DNA of 64,000 nucleotides from Ruminococcus sp. (GCF_016283395.1 NZ_JAEEMU010000039.1:1-64000); one strand, 5' to 3'; shown: positions 8,741-15,130, numbered from the stretch's first letter. The notes: generated by a model not told the origin, from the sequence alone. Numbers and translations: made by a program.

Positions 8741-8881
8741 TTAGCGATTTTTTCTGCTAACGCCAGCAGCTGTACCGATAGCAGTACCAGCAGCGATAAG
8801 TGCACAAACTACTGCGATAACAACCTCGCCGCCGTTTGTATCCATAAGGTCCTTTGTATTGAGATCTGTAAACTTATTCAT
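8741..8881 (-). CDS. Double-glycine peptide 1 (type A core)
   Basis: The 46-residue precursor has leader MNKFTDLNTKDLMDTNGG and a 28-residue core. The core begins EVVIAVVC, contains two overlapping GxxxG motifs (GTAIGTAAG) and ends in the cationic VSRKNR. One Cys is present. GGAGGAATAT lies before ATG. It is the last gene of the leftward array and alternates with type B genes, as expected for two-peptide (class IIb) bacteriocins, whose partners associate through GxxxG. Identity of the partner is inferred from order only. Confidence 0.82.
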   Translation of the reverse strand: MNKFTDLNTKDLMDTNGGEVVIAVVCALIAAGTAIGTAAGVSRKNR

Positions 8882-8909
8882 TTTTATATTCCTCCGATAA
8901 TTTTATAGA

Positions 8910-9059
8910 TTAAGCAAGTACGTATGTAAGGCCATAGCTAACAGCTACACTGCCAGCGAAAGCTGCTGCATATATGATGATTGGAAGAACTCCACCATCA
9001 ATGTTTTCCATCTCTACTGCATTAAGCTCTGCAAATCCATTATTCATTGTATATTCCAT
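8910..9059 (-). CDS. Double-glycine peptide 2 (type B core)
   Basis: The 49-residue precursor has a 23-residue leader (MEYTMNNGFAELNAVEMEN, then IDGG). The 26-residue core is uncharged and hydrophobic: VLPIIIYAAAFAGS, then VAVSYGLTYVLA. It has no Cys. A second in-frame ATG (MNNGF) lies 4 codons later, but the GGAGG is spaced for the first. It sits 28 bases from its type A neighbour and is the likely partner in a two-component peptide. Confidence 0.82.
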   Translation of the reverse strand: MEYTMNNGFAELNAVEMENIDGGVLPIIIYAAAFAGSVAVSYGLTYVLA

Positions 9060-9094
9060 TTTTATATTCCTCCGTAATTATTAGTTATTGTAGA

Positions 9095-9247
9095 TTAGCG
9101 ATTTTTTCTGCTAACACCAGCAGCTGTACCGATAGCAGTACCAGCAGCGATAAGTGCACATGTAATTAATACGACATCGTCTATACCTAAAACGCCGCCA
9201 TCTGTATTCATAAGTTCTTTTGTATTAAGATCTGTAAACTTATTCAT
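9095..9247 (-). CDS. Double-glycine peptide 3 (type A core)
   Basis: The 50-residue precursor has leader MNKFTDLNTKELMNTDGG and a 32-residue core. It begins VLGIDDVVLITC and shares the ALIAAGTAIGTAAGVSRKNR end with peptide 1. The GIDDV segment is an insertion relative to peptide 1 and recurs in peptides 8 and 32. The surrounding DNA is a near-copy of the region of peptide 1, which shows recent tandem duplication. Confidence 0.82.
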   Translation of the reverse strand: MNKFTDLNTKELMNTDGGVLGIDDVVLITCALIAAGTAIGTAAGVSRKNR

Positions 9248-9275
9248 TTTTATATTCCTCCGATAATTTTATAGA

Positions 9276-9425
9276 TTAAGCAAGTACGTATGTAAGGCCG
9301 TAGCTAACAGCTAAGCTGCCAACGAAAGCACCAGCGTAAACGATGAGCGGAATGATACCACCATCGATGTTTTCCATTTCTACAGCGTTAAGCTCTGCAA
9401 ATCCATTATTCATTGTATATTCCAT
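9276..9425 (-). CDS. Double-glycine peptide 4 (type B core)
   Basis: This 49-residue precursor is a close copy of peptide 2 with the same leader. The 26-residue core begins IIPLIVYAGAFVGS and ends SYGLTYVLA. Changes are concentrated in the first half of the core (VLPIII to IIPLIV, AAA to AGA), so the copies have diverged in the mature part. TCCTCC on the plus strand gives a strong ribosome site. Confidence 0.82.
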   Translation of the reverse strand: MEYTMNNGFAELNAVEMENIDGGIIPLIVYAGAFVGSLAVSYGLTYVLA

Positions 9426-9459
9426 TTTATTTTCCTCCGTAATTATCAGTTATTGTTAA

Positions 9460-9615
9460 TTAGCGATTTTTTCTGCTAACGCCTGAAGCTACACCGATAG
9501 CAGTACCAGCAGCGATGAGTGCACAAACTACTGCGATGATAACTTCTCCGCCTGATGTGTTCATTGCGTCTGATTCAGAAAGCTCTGCAAATCCATTATT
9601 CATTGTATATTCCAT
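9460..9615 (-). CDS. Double-glycine peptide 5 (type A core, hybrid leader)
   Basis: The 51-residue precursor joins the type B leader start (MEYTMNNGFAEL) to SESDAMNTSGG. The 28-residue core is type A: EVIIAVVCALIAAGTAIGVA, then a SGVSRKNR end. The mix of a type B leader and a type A core suggests exchange of leader and core segments between array genes. Confidence 0.82.
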   Translation of the reverse strand: MEYTMNNGFAELSESDAMNTSGGEVIIAVVCALIAAGTAIGVASGVSRKNR

Positions 9616-9643
9616 TTTCAATTTCCTCCGTAATTTTTATTGA

Positions 9644-9802
9644 TTATGATCTGTTCTTTCTGCTTTTTGCTGAAGCTACACCGATAGCAGTACCTGCAGC
9701 GATAAGTGCGCCAACTACTGCGATGATAACTTCTCCGCCTGATGTGTTCATTGCGTCTGACTCAGAAAGCTCTGCAAATCTATTATTCATTGTGAAATCC
9801 AT
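9644..9802 (-). CDS. Double-glycine peptide 6 (type A core, Cys-free)
   Basis: This 52-residue relative of peptide 5 has a leader beginning MDFTMNNRFAELSESDAMN and ending TSGG. The 29-residue core starts EVIIAVVGALIAAG, where Gly replaces the Cys of other type A cores, and ends AKSRKNRS. It therefore cannot form the disulfide or thiol chemistry open to peptides 1, 3, 5 and 8. Confidence 0.82.
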   Translation of the reverse strand: MDFTMNNRFAELSESDAMNTSGGEVIIAVVGALIAAGTAIGVASAKSRKNRS

Positions 9803-9829
9803 TTTTATATTCCTCCGTAGTATTATTGA

Positions 9830-9979
9830 TTAAGCAAGTACGTATGTAAGGCCATAGCTAACAGCTACACTGCCAGCGAAAGCTGCTGCATATATGATGA
9901 TTGGAAGGATGCCACCATCGATATTTTCCATTTCTACAGCGTTAAGCTCTGTAAATCCATTATTCATTGTATATTCCAT
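9830..9979 (-). CDS. Double-glycine peptide 7 (type B core)
   Basis: This 49-residue precursor is almost the same as peptide 2, with Thr for Ala in the leader (GFTEL) and ILPIIIYAAAFAGS starting the 26-residue core. It is the third type B gene of the alternating block. An ATTTCCTCC ribosome site on the plus strand precedes the first ATG. Confidence 0.82.
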   Translation of the reverse strand: MEYTMNNGFTELNAVEMENIDGGILPIIIYAAAFAGSVAVSYGLTYVLA

Positions 9980-10007
9980 TTTCAATTTCCTCCGTAATTT
10001 AGTTTAA

Positions 10008-10160
10008 TTAGCGATTCTTTCTGCTAACACCAGCAGCTGTACCGATAGCAGTACCTGCAGCGATAAGTGCGCAAGTAATTAATACGACATCATCTATACC
10101 TAAAACGCCGCCATCTGTATTCATAAGTTCTTTTGTATTGAGATCTGTAAACTTAGTCAT
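10008..10160 (-). CDS. Double-glycine peptide 8 (type A core)
   Basis: This 50-residue precursor has leader MTKFTDLNTKELMNTDGG. Its 32-residue core is the same as that of peptide 3 (VLGIDDVVLITC start, VSRKNR end), and only synonymous and leader changes separate the two genes. It is the first gene of the alternating A/B block, next to a decayed copy. Confidence 0.82.
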   Translation of the reverse strand: MTKFTDLNTKELMNTDGGVLGIDDVVLITCALIAAGTAIGTAAGVSRKNR

Positions 10161-10185
10161 TTTATATTCCTCCTATTAGATATAT

Positions 10186-10333
10186 TTACTTCTTTAATGT
10201 AGACAGCTTATATGCAGTAGCAACTGCTGCTCCTGTACCGACAATTGCAAGAATATGAGATTGTCAGCAAAGAAGGTGCCGCCGTCTGTGTTCATAACTC
10301 GTTTGCGTTAAACTCTGAAAATCTATTATTCAG
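10186..10333 (-). pseudogene. Decayed double-glycine peptide gene (two frameshifts, start lost)
   Basis: The minus strand reads CTG AAT AAT AGA TTT TCA GAG, where paralogues have ATG AAT AAT. After NNRFSEFNANE a base is missing before LMNTDGG. A second shift leads into VGTGAAVATAYKLSTLKK, a normal core end. The start overlaps the stop of the 72-residue membrane protein gene, whose insertion or deletion junction may have inactivated it. Confidence 0.75.
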
Positions 10334-10544
10334 CGTGATTCTTTTCTTCAGCCTTCAATTTTTCTTCTTTACATTTCTTATTTGCATACCAGAATAGTGG
10401 CACATAAATCAGACTTACTAATCCTGATACACGTAAAAATGCAAATGTATTTGTTGTCTGAGATGATACTGTCATCAATGTGAAGATGAACAGGAATAAA
10501 AGTGTTATAAAAAGTGCAGTATATGTACTAGCTTTATTTTTCAT
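10326..10544 (-). CDS. Small two-helix membrane protein, possible immunity protein
   Basis: This 72-residue protein has two membrane helices (TALFITLLFLFIFTLMTV and VSGLVSLIYVPLFWYA) and a charged cytoplasmic tail (NKKCKEEKLKAEEKNHAE). AAGGAGG lies 7 bases before ATG. It has no double-glycine leader and is the only non-precursor gene inside the array. Small membrane proteins of this kind often give immunity to unmodified bacteriocins; that role is inferred from size and position only. Confidence 0.75.
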   Translation of the reverse strand: MKNKASTYTALFITLLFLFIFTLMTVSSQTTNTFAFLRVSGLVSLIYVPLFWYANKKCKEEKLKAEEKNHAE

Positions 10545-10623
10545 TATTATTTCCTCCTTAGAAATTGTTTCTATAATTATTGATTTCTAAAATCTGAATT
10601 TCTGGATATATAAAAGCACTATA

Positions 10624-10752
10624 TTACTTGAATAATTTGCTTATAAGGTAACTTGCAAGTATAACTGGACCAAGTGCTGGACCTACAATACTTACACTGC
10701 CGCCATTTACTTTATTCATTTCCTTAGAATTAAGCTCTGTAAATTTAGTCAT
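10624..10752 (-). CDS. Double-glycine peptide 9
   Basis: The 42-residue precursor has the canonical leader MTKFTELNSKEMNKVNGG. The 24-residue core starts SVSIVGPALGPVILAS and ends in SKLFK. GP repeats and a basic end are the only visible features. The gene could be read further upstream without a stop, but AAGGAGAAAATAAA precedes this ATG. Confidence 0.8.
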   Translation of the reverse strand: MTKFTELNSKEMNKVNGGSVSIVGPALGPVILASYLISKLFK

Positions 10753-10780
10753 TTTATTTTCTCCTTTATTTATATATTTT

Positions 10781-10918
10781 TTACTTTGAATACTTGTTTG
10801 CAAAGTAACCAAGAATCGGTGCTGCAATAACCGGTGCTGCAAGTGGGATAAGGATAACCGGGAATCCACCGTCTATATCGTTCATTTCCTTAGAATTAAG
10901 ATCTCTAAAATTAGTCAT
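10781..10918 (-). CDS. Double-glycine peptide 10 (core identical to peptide 11)
   Basis: The 45-residue precursor has leader MTNFRDLNSKEMNDIDGG and a 27-residue core starting FPVILIPLAAPVIAAP and ending GYFANKYSK. The core is identical in amino acids to that of the next gene, and the two sit in a direct tandem repeat of about 167 bp. Proline-rich hydrophobic sequence with a cationic end suggests membrane activity. Confidence 0.82.
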   Translation of the reverse strand: MTNFRDLNSKEMNDIDGGFPVILIPLAAPVIAAPILGYFANKYSK

Positions 10919-10947
10919 TTTTGTTTTCTCCTTTATTTATATATTTT

Positions 10948-11085
10948 TTACTTTGAATACTTGTTTGCAAAGTAACCAAGAATCGGTGCTGCAATAACCG
11001 GTGCTGCAAGCGGGATAAGGATAACCGGGAATCCACCGTCTATATCGTTCATTTCCTTAGAATTAAGATCTGTAAATTTAGTCAT
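10948..11085 (-). CDS. Double-glycine peptide 11 (core identical to peptide 10)
   Basis: The 45-residue precursor has leader MTKFTDLNSKEMNDIDGG. The core matches peptide 10 residue for residue with one silent base change. The two leaders differ by K/N at position 3 and T/R at position 5. It is the upstream copy of the tandem pair and keeps the commoner leader sequence. Confidence 0.82.
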   Translation of the reverse strand: MTKFTDLNSKEMNDIDGGFPVILIPLAAPVIAAPILGYFANKYSK

Positions 11086-11134
11086 TTTTATTTTCTCCTT
11101 TTATTTTATAATTTTGATATGATTTAATTTATTA

Positions 11135-11278
11135 TTATCTATATATTGGTATAATAGGACCTGATACCGTGATGAATATCTCAGGATGAGAAATAATGTA
11201 ATTTGCAATTGTAGATATTACACCACCGCCATTAACCTCATTAATATCCTTAGTATTAAGATCTGTAAAATTAGTCAT
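11135..11278 (-). CDS. Double-glycine peptide 12
   Basis: The 47-residue precursor has leader MTNFTDLNTKDINEVNGG and a 29-residue core starting GVISTIANYIISHPEIF and ending GPIIPIYR. The leader is shared with peptide 13, and both cores end in YR after a Pro-containing segment. Confidence 0.8.
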   Translation of the reverse strand: MTNFTDLNTKDINEVNGGGVISTIANYIISHPEIFITVSGPIIPIYR

Positions 11279-11326
11279 TTTTGTTTTTCTCCTTTCAATT
11301 TATTTATCTGTAATTATATAGTTATA

Positions 11327-11452
11327 TTATCTATAAAGCCAGTAAGGAACTGGTCCTGTTGAAGCAATAAGTAATGTTGCAAGAGTAGTTGCAATACTGC
11401 CGCCATTAACCTCATTAATATCCTTAGTATTAAGATCTGCAAAATAAGTCAT
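11327..11452 (-). CDS. Double-glycine peptide 13
   Basis: The 41-residue precursor has leader MTYFADLNTKDINEVNGG and a 23-residue core, SIATTLATLLIAS then TGPVPYWLYR. An early Thr/Ser-rich helix-like stretch is followed by an aromatic end. A CTCCTT-type ribosome site on the plus strand precedes ATG. Confidence 0.8.
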   Translation of the reverse strand: MTYFADLNTKDINEVNGGSIATTLATLLIASTGPVPYWLYR

Positions 11453-11496
11453 TTTATTTTCTCCTTCAGATTTATTTATAAAATTATTACGTGTAA

Positions 11497-11622
11497 TTAT
11501 GTATTAGACCAGCGAATCAAAATGTTGCCGATTGTTCTGAGTGCTTTAGAAACAGGGCCGTTACCGCCGCCTGTTACTGTATCTTTTTCATTAGCTGAAA
11601 GCTCTGTAAAATTCTTGCTCAT
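11497..11622 (-). CDS. Double-glycine peptide 14
   Basis: The 41-residue precursor has leader MSKNFTELSANEKDTVTGG and a 22-residue cationic core, GNGPVSKALRTIG then NILIRWSNT. The core could form a short amphipathic helix with K, R and R on one face. Confidence 0.8.
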   Translation of the reverse strand: MSKNFTELSANEKDTVTGGGNGPVSKALRTIGNILIRWSNT

Positions 11623-11659
11623 TCTATTTTTCTCCTTTATATTTCTTCGTGATTGTTGA

Positions 11660-11812
11660 TTAGAAATTGATAACATATGACAAGACAATAAGTTTTGAGC
11701 CTACGACTGCAGCGGCCTTTTTAGCACCACTTATTGGGATGCGTCCTCCGTCTACAGTGATTGCTTCGTCATTATTAAGCTCTGAAAAACCATTATTCAT
11801 TGTATATTCCAT
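11660..11812 (-). CDS. Double-glycine peptide 15
   Basis: The 50-residue precursor has a 23-residue leader (MEYTMNNGFSELNNDEAIT, then VDGG). The 27-residue core starts RIPISGAKKAAAVVGS and ends VLSYVINF. Basic residues lie at the N-terminal end of the core, with a hydrophobic end, the reverse of the type A peptides. Confidence 0.8.
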   Translation of the reverse strand: MEYTMNNGFSELNNDEAITVDGGRIPISGAKKAAAVVGSKLIVLSYVINF

Positions 11813-11878
11813 TTTATTTTTCTCCTTTTTACTTTATAATTTTCGTGTTTTAATTTACGTATATTAAAAGTAATTAGT

Positions 11879-12037
11879 TTACCTTAAAATCCATACTGGA
11901 TAAAGTGGATATGAAGGAACAGTTGTATAAATAATAGCCTTAGCTGCTGTCTGAGCAACCTTTGCGAGTGTAGATGCAACACTACCGCCATTAACCTCGT
12001 TCATATCATTAGCATTAAGATCTGTAAAATAAGTCAT
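11879..12037 (-). CDS. Double-glycine peptide 16
   Basis: The 52-residue precursor has leader MTYFTDLNANDMNEVNGG. The 34-residue core starts SVASTLAKVAQTAAKAI, a helix-like Ala-rich stretch, then turns Pro- and Tyr-rich (VPSYPLYPVWILR). The start resembles peptide 13, so the two probably share descent. Confidence 0.8.
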   Translation of the reverse strand: MTYFTDLNANDMNEVNGGSVASTLAKVAQTAAKAIIYTTVPSYPLYPVWILR

Positions 12038-12111
12038 TATTAGTTTTCTCCTTTCATATTTTTAGAAAATCAGTTTGTATTTTGAAATTGCTGTATTAAT
12101 CTATATTACAA

Positions 12112-12228
12112 TTATGCAAGCCAATACCTGATCTTATTAAGTATTGTATAAGGAAGTTTTGAAGGCCATACATAACCGCCATTAGTCTTAGTCATTTCCT
12201 TAGAACTAAGTTCAGTAAATTTAGTCAT
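12112..12228 (-). CDS. Double-glycine peptide 17
   Basis: The 38-residue precursor has leader MTKFTELSSKEMTKTNGG and a short 20-residue core, YVWPSKLPYTILNKIRYWLA. The core is cationic and aromatic with two Trp, two Tyr and two Pro. Confidence 0.8.
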   Translation of the reverse strand: MTKFTELSSKEMTKTNGGYVWPSKLPYTILNKIRYWLA

Positions 12229-12252
12229 ATTTGTTTCTCCTAAAAATATTGA

Positions 12253-12375
12253 TTATAAAATCCCAGTTCCCAGACTAAAGTGTTCCTTAAGCCATTGAGC
12301 TACAGTCTGAACAAGACCGCCGCCGTTGGTTTCATTCTTTTCTTTAGCTGAAAGCTCTGTAAAATTCTTGCTCAT
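12253..12375 (-). CDS. Double-glycine peptide 18
   Basis: The 40-residue precursor has leader MSKNFTELSAKEKNETNGG and a 21-residue core, GLVQTVAQWLKEHF then SLGTGIL. Residues 3-13 of the core form a plausible amphipathic helix. Leader and length match peptide 14. Confidence 0.8.
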   Translation of the reverse strand: MSKNFTELSAKEKNETNGGGLVQTVAQWLKEHFSLGTGIL

Positions 12376-12399
12376 TTTGGATTTCTCCTTTATTGCATT

Positions 12400-12528
12400 T
12401 TAGCAAACTACTACAGATGATCTTATGATAAATTCCAGAACATCTGCCCATGTAATACGTCCGCCGTCTACAGTGATGATCTCATCATTATTAAGCTCTG
12501 AAAAGCCGTTAGTTACTATGTAATTCAT
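12400..12528 (-). CDS. Double-glycine peptide 19
   Basis: The 42-residue precursor has a 23-residue leader (MNYIVTNGFSELNNDEIIT, then VDGG) and a 19-residue core, RITWADVLEFIIRSSVVVC, ending in a C-terminal Cys. The leader is a relative of that of peptide 15. GGAGGAATATAG precedes ATG. Confidence 0.8.
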   Translation of the reverse strand: MNYIVTNGFSELNNDEIITVDGGRITWADVLEFIIRSSVVVC

Positions 12529-12546
12529 GTCTATATTCCTCCGCTA

Positions 12547-12687
12547 TTAGCGTACAACCGGTCTTACGACAGGAAGTGTAATGCGAATAGGTGGATCGAT
12601 CCAGATGAAAGGTCTTCTGATTCCGACAATGCTTCCGCCGTTTACGGAAACGAGATCTTTAACATTAAGATTTGTAAAATTAGTCAT
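12547..12687 (-). CDS. Double-glycine peptide 20 (Pro/Arg-rich core)
   Basis: The 46-residue precursor has leader MTNFTNLNVKDLVSVNGG. The 28-residue core starts SIVGIRRPFIWIDPP and ends ITLPVVRPVVR. It carries five Arg and five Pro in the manner of proline-rich antimicrobial peptides. Similarity to that class is compositional only; compare peptide 40. Confidence 0.8.
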   Translation of the reverse strand: MTNFTNLNVKDLVSVNGGSIVGIRRPFIWIDPPIRITLPVVRPVVR

Positions 12688-12702
12688 TTTTGTTTTCTCC
12701 TT

Positions 12703-12891
12703 TTATCTTTTATGTGTGAATATTACTTGTGGAAGTGTTGCTGTAAACTCAGCCAATGCAGGTGTTGGTAAGGTAATAATCGGATTATGTACTACATAAT
12801 TTATAGCAGCACCAACAATTTCCTTGACACCTCCGCCACTTACCTCTGTCATATTCTTAGCATCAAGCTTTATAAAACCATTGTTCATCAT
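12703..12891 (-). CDS. Double-glycine peptide 21
   Basis: The 62-residue precursor has leader MMNNGFIKLDAKNMTEVSGG, in which Gly-Gly is preceded by Ser instead of Asn or Asp. The 42-residue core, among the longest here, starts GVKEIVGAAINYVVHNP and ends PQVIFTHKR. The ribosome site is weak (AAAGAAAAC), and either of the two first Met codons could be used. Confidence 0.75.
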   Translation of the reverse strand: MMNNGFIKLDAKNMTEVSGGGVKEIVGAAINYVVHNPIITLPTPALAEFTATLPQVIFTHKR

Positions 12892-12913
12892 AAGTTTTCT
12901 TTATTTATACCAA

Positions 12914-13057
12914 TCAATATGGAAATGTTGTGCGGTTTTTCGGATTATAGATCGGTCCGGGATTAGGGAAAAGGATATCTCTTACATTAGAGATAAATAT
13001 CATTCCGCCATTTACCTTATTGAGTTCATTTGCGTTAAGTACGATAAAATTAGCCAT
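12914..13057 (-). CDS. Double-glycine peptide 22 (Pro-rich core, VLN leader)
   Basis: The 47-residue precursor has leader MANFIVLNANELNKVNGG, of the VLNxNEL leader type. The 29-residue core starts MIFISNVRDILFPNPGPI and ends NRTTFPY, with four Pro residues. Other genes with this leader type also have Pro-rich cores. Confidence 0.8.
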   Translation of the reverse strand: MANFIVLNANELNKVNGGMIFISNVRDILFPNPGPIYNPKNRTTFPY

Positions 13058-13187
13058 CTTTGTTTCTCCTTTTTCTATGCTGCAATGTATAAATTCTGCC
13101 TACTGACGCAGGATAATTCACCGTGTCGATTTCGAGTTGATACTTTGCATTTAAATTAAGCCATATAAGATTTGTTTTCTATAGTTA

Positions 13188-13322
13188 TTAGTTATTTTGG
13201 CAGTAAGAATAAACTTCGCCTACTATTGCTACAGCTAATGCGCCCATAGCTATAAGTGGAAATACAAATCCACCATTTGTTTCGTTCATATCTTTAGCTG
13301 AAAGTTCTGTAAATTTAGCCAT
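13188..13322 (-). CDS. Double-glycine peptide 23
   Basis: The 44-residue precursor has leader MAKFTELSAKDMNETNGG. The 26-residue core starts FVFPLIAMGALAVAIVG and ends SYCQNN. It is one hydrophobic helix with a single Cys near the end. The start is set by GGAGAAAATAAAA before ATG; further upstream is the repeated non-coding segment R1. Confidence 0.8.
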   Translation of the reverse strand: MAKFTELSAKDMNETNGGFVFPLIAMGALAVAIVGEVYSYCQNN

Positions 13323-13325
13323 TTT

Positions 13326-13630
13326 TATTTTCTCCTTATATTTCATTATTAAATTGTATTTCTGTAATAAAAATCTTATCATTTTGCCGCACTCAGGCTC
13401 GATATGATATTTCTATCATATCTCTGTTCAGAAAAGTCTACTCTCGGCATATGTATAAATGGCACTCTTTTCGTATCTCTTTATACGTATCATCATTACT
13501 TCTCTGCCTGTTTCATAACCTACTTTAGCCTGCTCTGATATAGCCTGATGCTGACAAATATATTTTCTTGTATTATATACTTATAAATATTCTAAACTCA
13601 GTTAGAATGCTTATTTTCCCTTGTTAATGT
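13326..13630. repeat. Segmental duplication R1 (intergenic unit of the array)
   Basis: About 300 bases recur with few changes at 14488-14791 and in part at 15453-15735 and 16440-16515. Each copy lies upstream of an intact small-peptide gene. The minus strand of copies R1 and R2 keeps a residual reading frame (EQAKVGYETGREV, then IRIKRYEKSAIYTYA), which is broken in R3, so the unit seems to be the wreck of an older gene carried along with the duplications. Confidence 0.75.
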
Positions 13631-13783
13631 TTATCCTAAGATAAACGAGCAACTCTGAAGGTTCGGGATCACTTTAACCCGAGGACGTATCGGAAGTATG
13701 TATCTGCCGCCTATAAGTTTGCCGACAGTTCCGACGTTCACCTTATCGAGTTAACTTGCGTTAAGTACAACAAAGTGGTTCAT
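13631..13783 (-). pseudogene. Decayed double-glycine peptide gene (nonsense codon, GG lost)
   Basis: The frame reads MNHFVVLNAS, then TAA, then LDKVNVG, where the cleavage Gly-Gly has become Val-Gly. The remaining core matches the intact paralogue at 14792-14947 (GRYILPI.PRVK.IPNLQSC, SFILG). It is thus a dead sister copy inside duplicated unit R1. Confidence 0.8.
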
Positions 13784-13835
13784 TATTATTTTTCCAATAT
13801 TTTATAATTAGTATATTATAGAGTATGCCTCTATT

Positions 13836-13979
13836 TTAGCGGCTTTTGTAACCAGTATAAAATCCATAAGCACCAACAGTAGCAGCAATTACACCTGCTA
13901 CAATAGCTGCTGTAGTCACAATGATACCGCCATCTGTCTCGTTCATATCTTTAGCTGAAAGCTCTGTAAAATTTTTCAT
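13836..13979 (-). CDS. Double-glycine peptide 24
   Basis: The 47-residue precursor has leader MKNFTELSAKDMNETDGG. The 29-residue core starts IIVTTAAIVAGVIAATVG and ends YTGYKSR. It contains a GxxxG-like small-residue pattern (AGVIAATVG) and a basic end. Confidence 0.8.
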   Translation of the reverse strand: MKNFTELSAKDMNETDGGIIVTTAAIVAGVIAATVGAYGFYTGYKSR

Positions 13980-13991
13980 TTTATATCTCCC

Positions 13992-14117
13992 TTATTTAAC
14001 AAGTTTAATTGTGAATGGAAATACTGGCATTGAACTCGGAATATTTGATCCTCTCCAATAGCATCCGCCATTCATTTTATTAAGTTCATTTGCATTAAGT
14101 ATGATAAAATTAGCCAT
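13992..14117 (-). CDS. Double-glycine peptide 25 (VLN-type leader)
   Basis: The 41-residue precursor has leader MANFIILNANELNKMNGG and a 23-residue core, CYWRGSNIPSSMPVFP then FTIKLVK. The core starts with Cys and has three Pro. The ribosome site (AAGAGAAAT) is weaker than average. It starts 12 bases beyond the start of peptide 24 in the upstream direction. Confidence 0.78.
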   Translation of the reverse strand: MANFIILNANELNKMNGGCYWRGSNIPSSMPVFPFTIKLVK

Positions 14118-14184
14118 TTTTATTTCTCTTTCTTATAGTTATAAATTGCTATGATTATTTTCTTATATTAGTTTGTATTTTAGA

Positions 14185-14322
14185 TTACTTCTTTAAAGCT
14201 GCACCAACATAACCTGCTACTGCTCCTGCACCAATAACAATCAATGGTACAAGTGGCAATACCAAAAGTCCACCATCAGTTGCGTTCATTTCTTTAGCTG
14301 TAAGTTCTGTAAATTTGCTCAT
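14185..14322 (-). CDS. Double-glycine peptide 26
   Basis: The 45-residue precursor has leader MSKFTELTAKEMNATDGG. The 27-residue core starts LLVLPLVPLIVIGAGAVAG and ends VGAALKK. It has GxxxG spacing (GAGAVAG, GYVGA) and a terminal Lys-Lys, as in peptide 30. Confidence 0.8.
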   Translation of the reverse strand: MSKFTELTAKEMNATDGGLLVLPLVPLIVIGAGAVAGYVGAALKK

Positions 14323-14349
14323 TTATTTTTCTCCTTTATTAAATTTAAA

Positions 14350-14484
14350 TTACCAGCAGATAGTTCCCGGAATTTCAATTCTTGGGATTGTGAATTTGCC
14401 TTTTCTTGGATTTTCAGGCATATATACAAATCCACCGTTGATCTTACCGAGATCATTAGCATTAAGTACTACAAAATTGTTCAT
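14350..14484 (-). CDS. Double-glycine peptide 27 (Pro-rich core, VLN leader)
   Basis: The 44-residue precursor has leader MNNFVVLNANDLGKINGG. The 26-residue core starts FVYMPENPRKGKFTIPR and ends PGTICW. It contains four Pro and four basic residues, with Cys-Trp at the end. Confidence 0.8.
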   Translation of the reverse strand: MNNFVVLNANDLGKINGGFVYMPENPRKGKFTIPRIEIPGTICW

Positions 14485-14487
14485 TTT

Positions 14488-14791
14488 ATTTTCTCCTTAT
14501 ATTTCATTATTAAATTGTATTTCTGTGATAAAAACCTTATCATTTTGCCGCACTCAGGCTCGATATGATATTTCTATCATATCTTTGTTCAGAAAAGTCT
14601 ACTCTTGGCATATGTATAAATGGCACTCTTTTCGTATCTCTTTATACGTATCATTATTACTTCTCTGCCTGTTTCATAACCTACTTTAGCCTGTTCTGAG
14701 ATAGCCTGTTGCTGACAAATTATATTTCGTATGTTATATACTTATAAATATTCTAAACTTAGTTAGAATGCTTATTTTCTCTTGTTAATGA
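14488..14791. repeat. Segmental duplication R2
   Basis: This is a near-identical copy of R1 lying upstream of peptide 27 and downstream of peptide 28. Differences from R1 are scattered single bases. Confidence 0.75.
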
Positions 14792-14947
14792 TTATCCTAA
14801 GATAAACGAGCAACTCTGAAGGTTAGGGATCATTTTGACCCGAGGACATATCGGAAGTATGTATCTGCCGCTGCTGATAAGTTTGCCGGTAGTTCCGCCG
14901 TTTGCCGTATCGAGTTCATTGGCATTAAGTACAACAAAGTTGTTCAT
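14792..14947 (-). CDS. Double-glycine peptide 28 (VLN-type leader)
   Basis: The 51-residue precursor has leader MNNFVVLNANELDTANGG. The 33-residue core starts TTGKLISSGRYILPICPR and ends LQSCSFILG, with two Cys that could form a disulfide. It is the intact form of the decayed gene at 13631-13783. Reading is open from GGAGAAATGAAA and ATG to TAA. Confidence 0.8.
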   Translation of the reverse strand: MNNFVVLNANELDTANGGTTGKLISSGRYILPICPRVKMIPNLQSCSFILG

Positions 14948-14995
14948 TTTCATTTCTCCTGTATTTATTATAGATTATTCTTTGATAGATCTGCA

Positions 14996-15130
14996 TTAGA
15001 TTAAAAACGATATCCCAAGCTTTAACAAACGCAGATAGGTCTGATAAAACGGACTATCTGGACTTACTGCAATAAATCCGCCGTTTACCTTATTGAGTTC
15101 ATTAGTATTAAGTACTACAAAATTAGCCAT
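14996..15130 (-). CDS. Double-glycine peptide 29 (VLN-type leader)
   Basis: The 44-residue precursor has leader MANFVVLNTNELNKVNGG. The 26-residue core starts FIAVSPDSPFYQTYLR and ends KLGISFLI. Two Pro occur in an S-P-D-S-P motif, and the end is hydrophobic. Confidence 0.8.
   Translation of the reverse strand: MANFVVLNTNELNKVNGGFIAVSPDSPFYQTYLRLLKLGISFLI

Noticed and set aside
12824..13159. Rightward open frame of 111 codons across peptides 21-22
   Set aside because: It is antisense to two peptide genes with good ribosome sites, has no ribosome site of its own, and its codons are complements of the leader sequences.
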